Below, in pieces: positions 15,183-23,134 of a stretch of DNA of 32,445 bases (positions are counted from its first letter, which is position 1; every line of letters starts with the position of its first letter). The stretch comes from Clostridiales bacterium. Lineage in GTDB: Bacteria; Bacillota; Clostridia; Christensenellales; QALW01. The position numbers and the translations under genes were made by a program. The notes beneath the pieces were generated by a model that searched no databases, was not told where the DNA came from, and saw only the letters and a program-made list of their open reading frames with translations. The stretch covers positions 1-32,445 of the forward strand of contig SVIH01000016.1 of NCBI GenBank assembly GCA_015069575.1, written 5' to 3'.

Positions 15183-15986
15183 ATGAGAAAAGCAGTTATT
15201 ATTACCGGCGCAATCAGAAATATAGGATTAGCAGTTGCTAAAAAATTCGCACAGGAAGGCTATAATGTTTGCATAACAGGCAGAAGACAAAATGAAGCAA
15301 CTGAAATGGCTGAAACCTTAAAAAAAGAATTTCCTGATGTAGATTTTTTAGGTTGCGCTTTGGAAGCAACAAATGTTGAACAAATCAGGGAAACTTTTAA
15401 AAAACTTATGGACAAGTTTGGCAGATTGGATGCTCTTGTATGTAATGCAGCAGATCCCGGTTACAATCAAAGCATTTTAACAACAACACCTGAACAGTTT
15501 GATTATGTTATGAATTGTAACGCACGCGGATACTTCTTCTGCGCACAGGAAGCAGCAAAAATTATGGTTAAACAAAAATCCGGAAGCATTGTGTTAGTAG
15601 GTTCTGTTCACAGTAAAAGAGCGTTACCTAACAGAATTACATATGCAGCATCTAAAGGTGCAATAGATGTAATTAACCGTAATATGTGTTACGAATTAGG
15701 AAAATTCAATGTTCGAAGCAACCTTATAATTGTAGGCGCAACATTTAATGATCGTTGGGCTGATTATACTCCAGAAGATTATGAAAACAAGCGTAAGAAC
15801 TGGCCTTTAGGTATGGAATCTTATCCTGAAGATATTGCAAATGCAGCATATTTCCTTTCTTCAGATCAGGCAAAAACCATAAGCGGTGCTGAACTTACGG
15901 TAGATTCAGGCGTTCTTGCTGTTCTTAATGCTTATAATAAGAATTGGGATAGTGAAATTGATAACAGAATCAATTTAATGAAATAA
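15183..15986 (+). CDS. SDR-family dehydrogenase, last gene of the AllFGH-like operon
   Basis: 267-residue classical SDR. TGAIRNIG (8-15) binds the cofactor, CNAA is at 87-90, and the catalytic triad is Ser141, Tyr154, Lys158. After the serine comes the unusual VHSK, shared with the paralogue at 16987 together with TTPEQFD/EYD, NWPLGMES/IES and a C-terminal LTVDSG. Arg35 after beta-2 (TGRR) hints at NADP but is not decisive. A strong GAGGAG site precedes ATG 15183. Known SDRs next to sugar-acid dehydratases oxidise C4 of 2-keto-3-deoxy-L-fuconate or -rhamnonate, or the sugar to its lactone; either would fit. Confidence 0.88.
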   Translation: MRKAVIITGAIRNIGLAVAKKFAQEGYNVCITGRRQNEATEMAETLKKEFPDVDFLGCALEATNVEQIRETFKKLMDKFGRLDALVCNAADPGYNQSILTTTPEQFDYVMNCNARGYFFCAQEAAKIMVKQKSGSIVLVGSVHSKRALPNRITYAASKGAIDVINRNMCYELGKFNVRSNLIIVGATFNDRWADYTPEDYENKRKNWPLGMESYPEDIANAAYFLSSDQAKTISGAELTVDSGVLAVLNAYNKNWDSEIDNRINLMK

Positions 15987-15999
15987 TCTTTAATTAATA

Positions 16000-16031
16000 A
16001 AAAAATCTCGTTTTATAACGAGATTTTTTTT
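16000..16031. terminator. bidirectional terminator ending the AllFGH-like operon
   Basis: Arms AAAAATCTCGTT and AACGAGATTTTT with a TTAT loop and T-runs on both strands. It closes the eight-gene plus-strand operon and the convergent AraC-type gene. No other hairpin with a T-run was seen between 6079 and 15986. Confidence 0.88.
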
Positions 16032-16035
16032 ATGT

Positions 16036-16836
16036 TTAGTTGTCGTTTGTAATTTTTTCAACCGTGTTTTTTGAAAATTGAGTGGGGGAAAGTCCAACAT
16101 GCTTTTTAAACATATTGCTAAAAGCATAAACATTGTCAAACCCTAAAGTTTCAGATATTTCCGAAAAGTTTTTTGAAGTATGCAAAATCATTCTTTTTGC
16201 ATGTTCAATACGAATTTCATTTTTCAATTTAATAGGAGTTGTGTTTAATTCTTTTTCAAAAATTCTGCGTAATTGCGAAGCACTTAAATAACATAACTTG
16301 GCCAAAGTTTCTGTGTTGATTTTCTTGTAATAGTTTTTTTCAATGTATTCAATTGCGGGGGAAATTTTCAATTCTGAATGAGTCTGATTTTCATAATAAA
16401 CGGGAATAAGCATACAAAGTTTATAAATGTTGCTTTGCGATTCAAAATAACTTTTAACGCTGTTGATGCTGTTGTTTATTATAATAGATTTAAAAATATC
16501 TTTGTATTCTGCGCCACTATAAACAATTTGTGGCTCTTTTTTAAAGAATATTAGATCATAATCAATCTGAAATTCTATCTGATAGCAGTTTGTTGCATCA
16601 CTTAAAATCTCATAAGAATATTTTGAACCTTTAGGTAAAAAAATTATATCGCCCTCTTTAGCGTAAAAAGAGCCTGAAGAAAATTTATAAAAATATGTTC
16701 CTTTGTTTATGTATAAAAATGAAAATTGTTGCCTGTCACGAATAGTTAATTTTTTAATTTTAGGCGAGTATTTCATTGCATACAGCAAAGAAACTTTAAA
16801 ATTAGTTGACTTAATATTATCCAATTTAAAACTCAC
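16036..16836 (-). CDS. AraC-family transcriptional regulator
   Basis: 266 residues. The N-terminal sensor domain has cupin-like strands (FSFLYINKGTYFYKFSSGSFYAKEGDIIFLPKG). The C-terminal AraC double HTH is clear from INTETLAKLCYLSASQLRRIF, the RIEHAKRMIL linker, and FSEISETLGFDNVYAFSNMFKKHVGLSPTQF. The start is a GTG at 16836; GGAG is only two bases upstream, so a TTG four codons later is an alternative. It is divergent from the SDR/dehydratase/aldolase operon with about 150 bases between, has its own promoter, and is the natural candidate for an activator of that operon. Confidence 0.9.
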   Translation of the reverse strand: MSFKLDNIKSTNFKVSLLYAMKYSPKIKKLTIRDRQQFSFLYINKGTYFYKFSSGSFYAKEGDIIFLPKGSKYSYEILSDATNCYQIEFQIDYDLIFFKKEPQIVYSGAEYKDIFKSIIINNSINSVKSYFESQSNIYKLCMLIPVYYENQTHSELKISPAIEYIEKNYYKKINTETLAKLCYLSASQLRRIFEKELNTTPIKLKNEIRIEHAKRMILHTSKNFSEISETLGFDNVYAFSNMFKKHVGLSPTQFSKNTVEKITNDN

Positions 16837-16852
16837 AACTCCTTTTTACAGT

Positions 16853-16882
16853 ATTATATACTTATTTTTAATAAAAAGTCAA
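16853..16882 (-). promoter_or_regulatory. promoter for the AraC-type gene at 16036
   Basis: Minus-strand TTGACT (16882-16877), 18-base spacer, TATAAT (16858-16853). Confidence 0.75.
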
Positions 16883-16883
16883 C

Positions 16884-16901
16884 AAAAAATGCGCGTTTTT
16901 T
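16884..16901. promoter_or_regulatory. candidate operator: near-palindrome in the divergent region
   Basis: AAAAAATGCGCGTTTTTT matches its reverse complement at 16 of 18 positions. It lies between the two divergent promoters, just upstream of the regulator's -35 box, and its GC core stands out in very AT-rich DNA. Confidence 0.3.
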
Positions 16902-16925
16902 ATAAATAAATGCTTTTATAATGTA

Positions 16926-16954
16926 TTGAAATTTATTATAAAAATTAGTACAAT
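16926..16954 (+). promoter_or_regulatory. promoter for the SDR-dehydratase-aldolase operon
   Basis: TTGAAA at 16926-16931, 17-base spacer, TACAAT at 16949-16954. AAAGGAG follows before ATG 16987. Confidence 0.6.
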
Positions 16955-16986
16955 TTAAGGTAGAATATTGTATAAAGGAGTATTGT

Positions 16987-17754
16987 ATGTCAACAGTTTT
17001 TATAACAGCAGGTGCTAAAAACACAGGCCTTGCAATTGCTGAAAAGTTTGCAAGCGAAGGTTATGATGTTGCAGTTTCCAGCCGTAGCGATGCAGAAATT
17101 AAACTAGCACAGGAGTTTCTTAGCAAAAAATACAATGTAAAAGTTAAAGGCTATTGTCTTGAATTAAATGATTATGATAATATCAAGGCAGTTTTTGAAG
17201 AAATCAAAAAAGATTTTGGCGGGCTTGATACTTTTGTTGCAAATGCTGCAAATTTAGGCGTTGGTATGGATTTTTTAAGTACTACACCTGAGGAATATGA
17301 TGCAGTTATTGATACTAATTTAAAAGGTTCATTCTTTTGTGCGCAGCAAGCGGCACAAATTATGAAAGAGCAGAATAAAGGCTCAATAGTATTTATAAGT
17401 TCTGTTCATTCAAAACAGGCCATTATGGGTAGAAGCCTTTACAGTGCATCAAAAGGCGGCATCAATGCTTTATCAAGAGCGATGTCTATTGAACTTTCAC
17501 AGTACGGAATACGTAGCAACTGTATAATAGCAGGCGCAATAAGAACAAACAGATGGGATAATTTCACCGCTGAACAAGAAGCCGAAAAACGCGCAAACTG
17601 GCCTCTTGGAATTGAAAGCACAGGTGAAGATATTGCAAATGGTGCATTTTATCTTGGCACCGATTTATCAAAGACAGTTACAGGAACCGATCTTACAATA
17701 GATTCAGGTATTCTTGTTTCATTATTACCTTATAAGGAGATGTGTAAAAAATGA
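16987..17754 (+). CDS. SDR-family dehydrogenase, candidate sugar 1-dehydrogenase
   Basis: 255 residues, clear paralogue of the SDR at 15183 (shared VHSK after the catalytic serine, NWPLG, DIANGAFYL/DIANAAYFL, LTIDSG). The cofactor loop is TAGAKNTG (7-14) and the catalytic residues are Ser138/139, Tyr152 and Lys156. First gene of an operon with a sugar-acid dehydratase and an aldolase, so oxidation of an aldose to its lactone, or of a deoxy-keto acid, is likely. It overlaps the dehydratase gene by four bases (ATGA). Confidence 0.88.
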   Translation: MSTVFITAGAKNTGLAIAEKFASEGYDVAVSSRSDAEIKLAQEFLSKKYNVKVKGYCLELNDYDNIKAVFEEIKKDFGGLDTFVANAANLGVGMDFLSTTPEEYDAVIDTNLKGSFFCAQQAAQIMKEQNKGSIVFISSVHSKQAIMGRSLYSASKGGINALSRAMSIELSQYGIRSNCIIAGAIRTNRWDNFTAEQEAEKRANWPLGIESTGEDIANGAFYLGTDLSKTVTGTDLTIDSGILVSLLPYKEMCKK

Positions 17755-18941
17755 AAATCACAGATGTAAAAATTTATACCCTTGATGCATTCAGAACAAA
17801 CTGGGCATTTATCAAGGTAGAAACAGACGAAGGCCTTTATGGCTGGGGCGAAGCCTCATTGGGCACAAATGAAAAAGCCCTTGAAGGTATGGTTGAGGAT
17901 TTAAAACGCCTTGTTGTTGGAAGAAATCCCTTAGAAATTGAAAAAATGTGCTTTGAAGTTTACAGGGATATCTACTGGAAGGGCGGCGCAGTTTTAATGT
18001 CAGCAATAAGTGGCATTGAAATCGCTCTTTGGGATATTGCAGGTAAATACTTCAATACTCCTACATATAACCTTTTAGGCGGAAAAATGCGCGATAAGGT
18101 AAAAATGTATGCAAATGCGTGGTTTATTGGCGCTCGTACTCCTGAAGAATTTGCCAAAAAGGCAAAGCGCACAGTTGATCTTGGTATTAAAGCACTTAAG
18201 TGGGATCCATTTGGTGCAGCCCATATGAACATAAGCCGTGAACAACTTCACAAAAGCGTTGATATTGTAGGCGCAGTAAGGGAAGCAGTAGGCGATAATG
18301 TTGATCTTCTTATTGAATGTCACGGTCGTTTTAATCCTACAACTGCACTTGAAATTTCAAGGGAAATCGAACAGTTTAAACCAATGTTTATGGAAGAACC
18401 TTGCGTTCCTGATAATATTGATTCAACAGCATATGTTCGCGCACATTCAAATGTTCCAATTGCAGCAGGCGAACGCGGATACACCAAATATGCATTCCAG
18501 GAAATGTTCTCAAAAGATGCAGTTGACTATGCTCAGCCCGATGTTTTCCATACAGGCGGCTTAATGGAAGGTAAGAAAATTGCTGCAATGGCAGAAGCAA
18601 AGCATATTATGATTTCATATCATAATCCTTCAGGACCTATCTCTAATGCTGCAATTCTTCAACTTGCTGCAACAGTACCTAACTTTGTTATTCATGAGAT
18701 TATGCTTACCGATGGTTCATTCAGAAAGAGCATAACAAACGAAGAAGTTGTATTTGAAGATGGATATATTAAGATTCCCGATAAGCCGGGTCTTGGTATT
18801 GATGTTAATGTTGAAGAAGTGTTAAAACGCCCATACACACCAAGAAATCTCCGTCACTATACAGGTGCTGTAACAGATATCAGACCTAAAGATGACACTA
18901 TTTATTATTTCAAAGGTTTAGAGGATAAAATATATGAGTAA
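17751..18941 (+). CDS. enolase-superfamily sugar-acid dehydratase (galactonate dehydratase-like)
   Basis: 396 residues of the mandelate racemase/galactonate dehydratase subgroup. Metal ligands are Glu189 (in ECHGR), Glu215 (MFMEEP) and Glu241 (AAGERGYT); the two catalytic histidines expected in GalD-type enzymes are His191 and His291 (SYHNPSGPI). KALKWDPFG is at 147-155. D-galactonate dehydratase has Asp where this protein has Glu189; Glu is common in relatives acting on other acid sugars. The reaction would be aldonate to 2-keto-3-deoxyaldonate plus water. It overlaps the aldolase gene by eight bases, supporting consecutive steps. Galactonate is the best guess given the GH110-like neighbour; other sugar acids remain possible. 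Confidence 0.88.
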   Translation: MKITDVKIYTLDAFRTNWAFIKVETDEGLYGWGEASLGTNEKALEGMVEDLKRLVVGRNPLEIEKMCFEVYRDIYWKGGAVLMSAISGIEIALWDIAGKYFNTPTYNLLGGKMRDKVKMYANAWFIGARTPEEFAKKAKRTVDLGIKALKWDPFGAAHMNISREQLHKSVDIVGAVREAVGDNVDLLIECHGRFNPTTALEISREIEQFKPMFMEEPCVPDNIDSTAYVRAHSNVPIAAGERGYTKYAFQEMFSKDAVDYAQPDVFHTGGLMEGKKIAAMAEAKHIMISYHNPSGPISNAAILQLAATVPNFVIHEIMLTDGSFRKSITNEEVVFEDGYIKIPDKPGLGIDVNVEEVLKRPYTPRNLRHYTGAVTDIRPKDDTIYYFKGLEDKIYE

Positions 18942-19590
18942 TTTTATAATAGAACACGGATTAATCGTTATTTTCCGCGGTGTTGAACTTGAAAAAATAC
19001 CTGCTGTTGCACAAGCACTTTATGATGGCGGTGCAAGAATTGTAGAAGTTGCATTTAATCCAAGCGATAAAGATACTGTAGCCAAAACTACTGCTATAAT
19101 CAAAAAAATATATGAAACTATGGGTGATAAACTTATGGTTGGTGCAGGCACAGTTATTTCTACTGAGTTTGTTGATGCCGCAGCACAGGCAGGCGCAAAG
19201 TTTATTTTCTCACCAAACACCGATACAGAAGTTATTAAACGCACAAAAGAATTAGGTTTGGTTTCTATCCCCGGCGCATTTACACCAAGCGAAGTAATGA
19301 CTGCGTATAACACAGGCGCAGATATTATAAAGATGTTCCCGATAACCAAAGATGATATCGGATATCTTATTAATATAACCCGTCCTCTTTCACATGTGCC
19401 ATTTATTTGCGTAGGCGGTACAAATCCCGATACTATTGAAGATTTTATTAAAGCAGGCGCAAAGGGTGTAGGAACAGGCATTTCCATTTTGAAACCTGAA
19501 CTTATAAACAATGATGATTATGCAGAAATTACTAATTTAACAAAACTTCATTTAGATAAAATTAAAGAGGCACGCTTAAGTTTAGAGTAA
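18934..19590 (+). CDS. KDPG/KDPGal-type class I aldolase
   Basis: 218 residues, typical for the Eda/DgoA family. Arg15 (FRG), Glu38 (IVEV), GAGTV (70-74) and the Schiff-base Lys133 (IIKMFP) match the active site. It cleaves 2-keto-3-deoxy-(6-phospho)aldonates to pyruvate and an aldehyde or glyceraldehyde 3-phosphate. No 2-keto-3-deoxyaldonate kinase is encoded in the window, so either a kinase lies elsewhere or the enzyme works on the unphosphorylated acid. The ATG lies inside the end of the dehydratase gene, with GAGG upstream. Confidence 0.88.
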   Translation: MSNFIIEHGLIVIFRGVELEKIPAVAQALYDGGARIVEVAFNPSDKDTVAKTTAIIKKIYETMGDKLMVGAGTVISTEFVDAAAQAGAKFIFSPNTDTEVIKRTKELGLVSIPGAFTPSEVMTAYNTGADIIKMFPITKDDIGYLINITRPLSHVPFICVGGTNPDTIEDFIKAGAKGVGTGISILKPELINNDDYAEITNLTKLHLDKIKEARLSLE

Positions 19591-19636
19591 TTTTCAAAAA
19601 GGATTTATATTTTAATTATCCGGAGGTGCAAACTAA

Positions 19637-21265
19637 ATGACTATAAATTTAAAGGATAAAATTGAAAATATAAAAAATGGTGAAACACTGTTACTTGGCG
19701 GAGAAAGATATGATATTTATCCACAAACCGCTACAAGTGTTGATCGTTTTTATCCAGGTTACGGCCAAAAAAGAAATTATTCTTTTGTGGTTAGTGATAA
19801 AAAAGACATTACTATTGATGGGCAAGGGGCAGAATTAATATTCCATGGTGCAGTTTCACCGTTTAATTTTGTGAATTGTGAAAACATAACCCTTAAAAAT
19901 TTTAATATTGATTTTGCTGTGCCCGGTTGTGTTTGCGGTAAAGTAACAGAAGTTACCGATGATTACTTTGATCTTGACTTTAATGATAGCGAATTTTGTG
20001 CAGATGTTACCGAAAACGGAAGCCTGAAATTGTTTGATAAATTAGGAGAACGGGAAAATGTTCTTCGCTGTCCCATTATCAATGAACTTGATGGCAAAAC
20101 ATTTACTCATATGCAAAACCGCTACTTTTTGCGTGTTGATCCCTGGGAAGAAGGACAGCCACTTTCACATATGTTCAAACGAACACATTTCTTGAAAATA
20201 CGGGAAAATGTTATTCGTGTATACGCTGAACGCGATTGGGAAAAGGAAATAAAGCATACTGTAGGCAACTATGTTCTTTTTGATGTTTCAGGTAGAAATA
20301 ACGTAAATTTCGAATTTGATGATTGTACAGATCTTAAACTTTCAAACATTAATATGTATTCATCATTAGGTCTTGCCGTAATTGGTGTTAACTGTAAGAA
20401 TTTTTATGCCGATAATGTTAATTCTATGGTTAGGGAAAATTCTGGCAGACCAATTGCAGTAAAAGATGATGTTTTCCATTTGGTTGCAACAAAGGGTGAA
20501 ATTATAATCGAAAATTGCCTTTTTGAAAGAATGATAGATGATTCCGTTAACATTCATTCTTTCTACCCAACGGTGATGGAAGTTGTTGATTCCAACAGCG
20601 TTATTATTGAGATAATTTGCCCGCAAAACAAATTACTTGATTTTTACAGAAACGGACAGAAACTTAAATTACTTATGGGTGATTATACTGAAACAGGAAA
20701 AGTTTATACTGTTTGCGATCATTCATATGTTTCTGACAAAAGGATAAAACTTGTTTTTGAAGAAGAGATTGAGGGCGATATAACAGGATATTACTTTGAT
20801 GATGCCTTTGATTCTGCAACATTCTTGATGCGCAACTGTAAAGTAATTAATACAGTAGGCAGGGTTGTTGTTCAGACGCCGGGTAAATCAATAATAGAAA
20901 ATTGTTATTTCCATACCGTTAATGCTTGTATTATAACCAATGGTCGCAGTAAGATTTACCATGAAAGCGCACCTGTTACAGATTTGGTAATAAGAAATAA
21001 TTTCTTTGATGGGTTTGGTATTCATCCTTCAATAGCAACAGGTTCAACATGCTATAATCCTGAAAACAAGGTTATATACGGTAAAATTACCGTTGAAAAC
21101 AACAAGTTTAGCGCAAATGGTGAAAACTTTATACTGCTTAAATATTTTGATAAGGTAGTTTTAAGGAATAATACTTTTGAACAAAATCCCCTTTACCGTA
21201 AAAGGCAGAATAAAGAAAATGGCGGTATTGTAACACAATACTGTAACGATGTTATTATTGAATGA
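19637..21265 (+). CDS. right-handed parallel beta-helix protein, GH110-like (alpha-galactosidase family)
   Basis: 542 residues with repeated beta-helix turns (DITIDGQGAELIFHG, NITLKNFNIDF, IIIENCLFER, LVIRNNFFDG, ITVENNKFSA, VVLRNNTFEQ). The block VKDDVFHLVATKGEIIIENC followed by MIDDSVNIHSFY (Asp277/278 and Asp301/302) resembles the region holding the acidic residues of GH110 alpha-1,3-galactosidases, in both order and spacing. No signal peptide is visible, so it would act in the cytosol on imported oligosaccharides, unlike the secreted Bacteroides enzymes. CGGAGGTG precedes the ATG. The esterase gene follows after ten bases. Family assignment is from motif memory; other glycosidase or lyase beta-helices are the alternative. 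Confidence 0.7.
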   Translation: MTINLKDKIENIKNGETLLLGGERYDIYPQTATSVDRFYPGYGQKRNYSFVVSDKKDITIDGQGAELIFHGAVSPFNFVNCENITLKNFNIDFAVPGCVCGKVTEVTDDYFDLDFNDSEFCADVTENGSLKLFDKLGERENVLRCPIINELDGKTFTHMQNRYFLRVDPWEEGQPLSHMFKRTHFLKIRENVIRVYAERDWEKEIKHTVGNYVLFDVSGRNNVNFEFDDCTDLKLSNINMYSSLGLAVIGVNCKNFYADNVNSMVRENSGRPIAVKDDVFHLVATKGEIIIENCLFERMIDDSVNIHSFYPTVMEVVDSNSVIIEIICPQNKLLDFYRNGQKLKLLMGDYTETGKVYTVCDHSYVSDKRIKLVFEEEIEGDITGYYFDDAFDSATFLMRNCKVINTVGRVVVQTPGKSIIENCYFHTVNACIITNGRSKIYHESAPVTDLVIRNNFFDGFGIHPSIATGSTCYNPENKVIYGKITVENNKFSANGENFILLKYFDKVVLRNNTFEQNPLYRKRQNKENGGIVTQYCNDVIIE

Positions 21266-21275
21266 GTGATTTATT

Positions 21276-22268
21276 ATGAAAAAACCTTTATTTGTTTTTG
21301 CAGGGCAATCCAATATGTTAGGCGCCCCTGTGTATGAAGCTACTGAACAGATTTATTATAAAAACAGTGCAGAATATATGCATAAACGCCGTAGATTTGG
21401 CCAAAGGTATGGCGAATTTAAAACATATGCTTTTCCTACGGGTGAATTTTCATACAAGTCTCTTGATGAAGCGTATGGCGAAAACAGAAACGCTGATATG
21501 AAAAGCACTTTAAATGATCATGGCAGGCATGTTTTCTTTGGTGCATCAATGAGCAATTTACTTAGCGATGAAGAAAAAAAGGTATATCCTTTTGCGCATT
21601 TCAGTGAAGATAATAACAGAAAAGCGCCATCTATGGCACCATACATTGTGCAGGGTCTTGAAGATAAGGGATACAGTTGTCTTTATACCCATATTGCAAA
21701 AGGTGGCGTTGCCATAAAGCATTTCTTAGAAGGCGGCGCAGCCGAATATTTTAATGAAAAAGTTGCCGACTTTTTTTCTGAAGCAAAAGAAAAATATCCT
21801 GATGATGATATTAGTGAAAAAATACTTGTATGGCATCAGGGTGAGTCCGATAAAGCAAACGGATATGATTACTATAAAGAAGCATTGTATAAATTATGGG
21901 AAAATGCCAAAAATTTAGGGTTTACAAAGTTCTTTATGGTTCGTGTAGGCTATTTTGGCACAGATTCAATTACTGATGTAATGAAGGCGCAGGAAGATTT
22001 TTGCAATGAATGTAATGAAGCATATATGATTACAAGGGTTGCTTCATTTATTCCATGGAAAGGCAAAAATGATGCGGATTGGTTTATAGACCAAACAAGC
22101 GAAGAATTTACATTCTGCCGCGATAGTTTTCATGGTTTTGCTAACGGGCATATCAACGAAAAAGGCTTTAAAGTAATTGCAAAATATGCAGTACCAAATA
22201 TTATCAGAATACTTTATGAAAATAAGCAGCCTGTTGTTGAAAAAGAACGAATTATAGGTCTTATTTAG
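21276..22268 (+). CDS. SGNH/SASA-type carbohydrate esterase
   Basis: 330 residues. The N-terminal FAGQSNMLG carries the nucleophile Ser12; WHQGESD (186-192) is the second signature of the sialate O-acetylesterase/CE6-like family, and a C-terminal His (286 or 292 in DSFHGFANGHINEKGF) completes the site. The protein lacks a signal peptide, so it would remove acetyl or other acyl groups from sugars already taken up. Position ten bases after the beta-helix gene suggests both work on the same decorated oligosaccharide. The ribosome binding site is weak (GAGTGATTT), compatible with coupling to the upstream gene. Confidence 0.85.
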   Translation: MKKPLFVFAGQSNMLGAPVYEATEQIYYKNSAEYMHKRRRFGQRYGEFKTYAFPTGEFSYKSLDEAYGENRNADMKSTLNDHGRHVFFGASMSNLLSDEEKKVYPFAHFSEDNNRKAPSMAPYIVQGLEDKGYSCLYTHIAKGGVAIKHFLEGGAAEYFNEKVADFFSEAKEKYPDDDISEKILVWHQGESDKANGYDYYKEALYKLWENAKNLGFTKFFMVRVGYFGTDSITDVMKAQEDFCNECNEAYMITRVASFIPWKGKNDADWFIDQTSEEFTFCRDSFHGFANGHINEKGFKVIAKYAVPNIIRILYENKQPVVEKERIIGLI

Positions 22269-22281
22269 AAGGGGAATTGTT

Positions 22282-22959
22282 ATGAAAATAACGTGGCTTG
22301 GACAAGCAGGTTTTCTTTTTGAAAATCAGGATATCAAAATTATAATAGACCCGTATTTATCAGATAGTTGCTTTAAGGTTAATCCCCGTTCGTATAGGCG
22401 TTTTCCTGTTGATGAAAGTTTTTTAAAAATAAAACCTGATGTTATTATTCTTACCCATGGGCATCTTGATCACACAGATCCTGAAAGCCTTGATCATTAT
22501 CTTTTGGATAAAGAAGGGGTAACTGTTTTAGCTTCATCAAATGCATGGCAAAAAGTCCGTGCATATGGTCCAATGCATAACTATGTTATGTTTAATGAAG
22601 GCACTGAATTTACAGTTAAAGGTATAACCTTTAAAGCTGTTTATGCCGAACATTCAGATGATAAGGCTATCGGGGTTATATTTACCTTGGATAAAAAAAC
22701 TTATTATGTAACAGGTGATACTCTTTATAATAACAAAGTGTTTAATAGCATTACAGATAAGGTTGACGTTGTGTTTTTGCCCATTAACGGTGTTGGCAAT
22801 AATATGAATATTTACGATGCATGCCGTTTTAGTGATATGATAGGGGCAGAAAAAACAGTTCCTTGCCATTTTGGGCTTTTTGATGAAATTAAGCCACAGG
22901 AATTTATTAAAAGAAACGATTTTATAATTCCTGTTCCATTTAATGAAATTAAATTTTAA
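22282..22959 (+). CDS. metallo-beta-lactamase-fold hydrolase, UlaG-like
   Basis: 225 residues. HGHLDH (59-64), His124 (AEHSDD), Asp146 (TGDT) and His196 (PCHFG) form the metal site. The block FLPINGVGNNMNIYDA is typical of UlaG, the L-ascorbate-6-phosphate lactonase, and of related UPF0173 hydrolases. In this operon a lactonase opening the aldonolactone made by the SDR is the attractive role, giving the dehydratase its substrate. GAAGGGG precedes ATG 22282. It is the last gene before the terminator at 22963. Confidence 0.85.
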   Translation: MKITWLGQAGFLFENQDIKIIIDPYLSDSCFKVNPRSYRRFPVDESFLKIKPDVIILTHGHLDHTDPESLDHYLLDKEGVTVLASSNAWQKVRAYGPMHNYVMFNEGTEFTVKGITFKAVYAEHSDDKAIGVIFTLDKKTYYVTGDTLYNNKVFNSITDKVDVVFLPINGVGNNMNIYDACRFSDMIGAEKTVPCHFGLFDEIKPQEFIKRNDFIIPVPFNEIKF

Positions 22960-22962
22960 TTA

Positions 22963-22997
22963 TAAAACTGACTCTTTAAAAAGGGGTCAGTTTTTTC
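22963..22997 (+). terminator. terminator of the second sugar operon
   Basis: AAAACTGACTC and GGGTCAGTTTT form a stem with one mismatch zone near the loop, followed by TTTCTTT. Confidence 0.8.
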
Positions 22998-23009
22998 TTT
23001 AAATTATAT

Positions 23010-23038
23010 TTGACATATTTTGCATTGTTTGGTATATT
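23010..23038 (+). promoter_or_regulatory. promoter for the Na/Pi cotransporter gene
   Basis: TTGACA at 23010-23015, 17-base spacer, TATATT at 23033-23038. The leader up to the ATG is about 90 bases and contains only a weak CAAGC/GCTTG hairpin at 23054-23068 and a doubled TTAGAGAA; no known riboswitch is recognised. Confidence 0.8.
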
Positions 23039-23134
23039 GAAATTGTAAATTTCAAGCATTTTGCTTGTTATATTGTAGGCACGATAAAAAACATATATCC
23101 AAAAATTAGAGAATTAGAGAATTTTGAGGTACAG

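Noticed and set aside
6079..15986. allantoin/purine degradation cluster
   Set aside because: AllFGH-like genes are present, but allantoinase, allantoate amidohydrolase, ureidoglycolate dehydrogenase and carbamate kinase are not; sugar-acid enzymes surround them.
19020..19511. 163-codon open frame on the minus strand
   Set aside because: Antisense shadow of the KDPG-type aldolase gene, no promoter or ribosome binding site.
23039..23134. possible riboswitch in the Na/Pi cotransporter leader
   Set aside because: Only a weak CAAGC/GCTTG hairpin and a short direct repeat are present; no known aptamer core was recognised.
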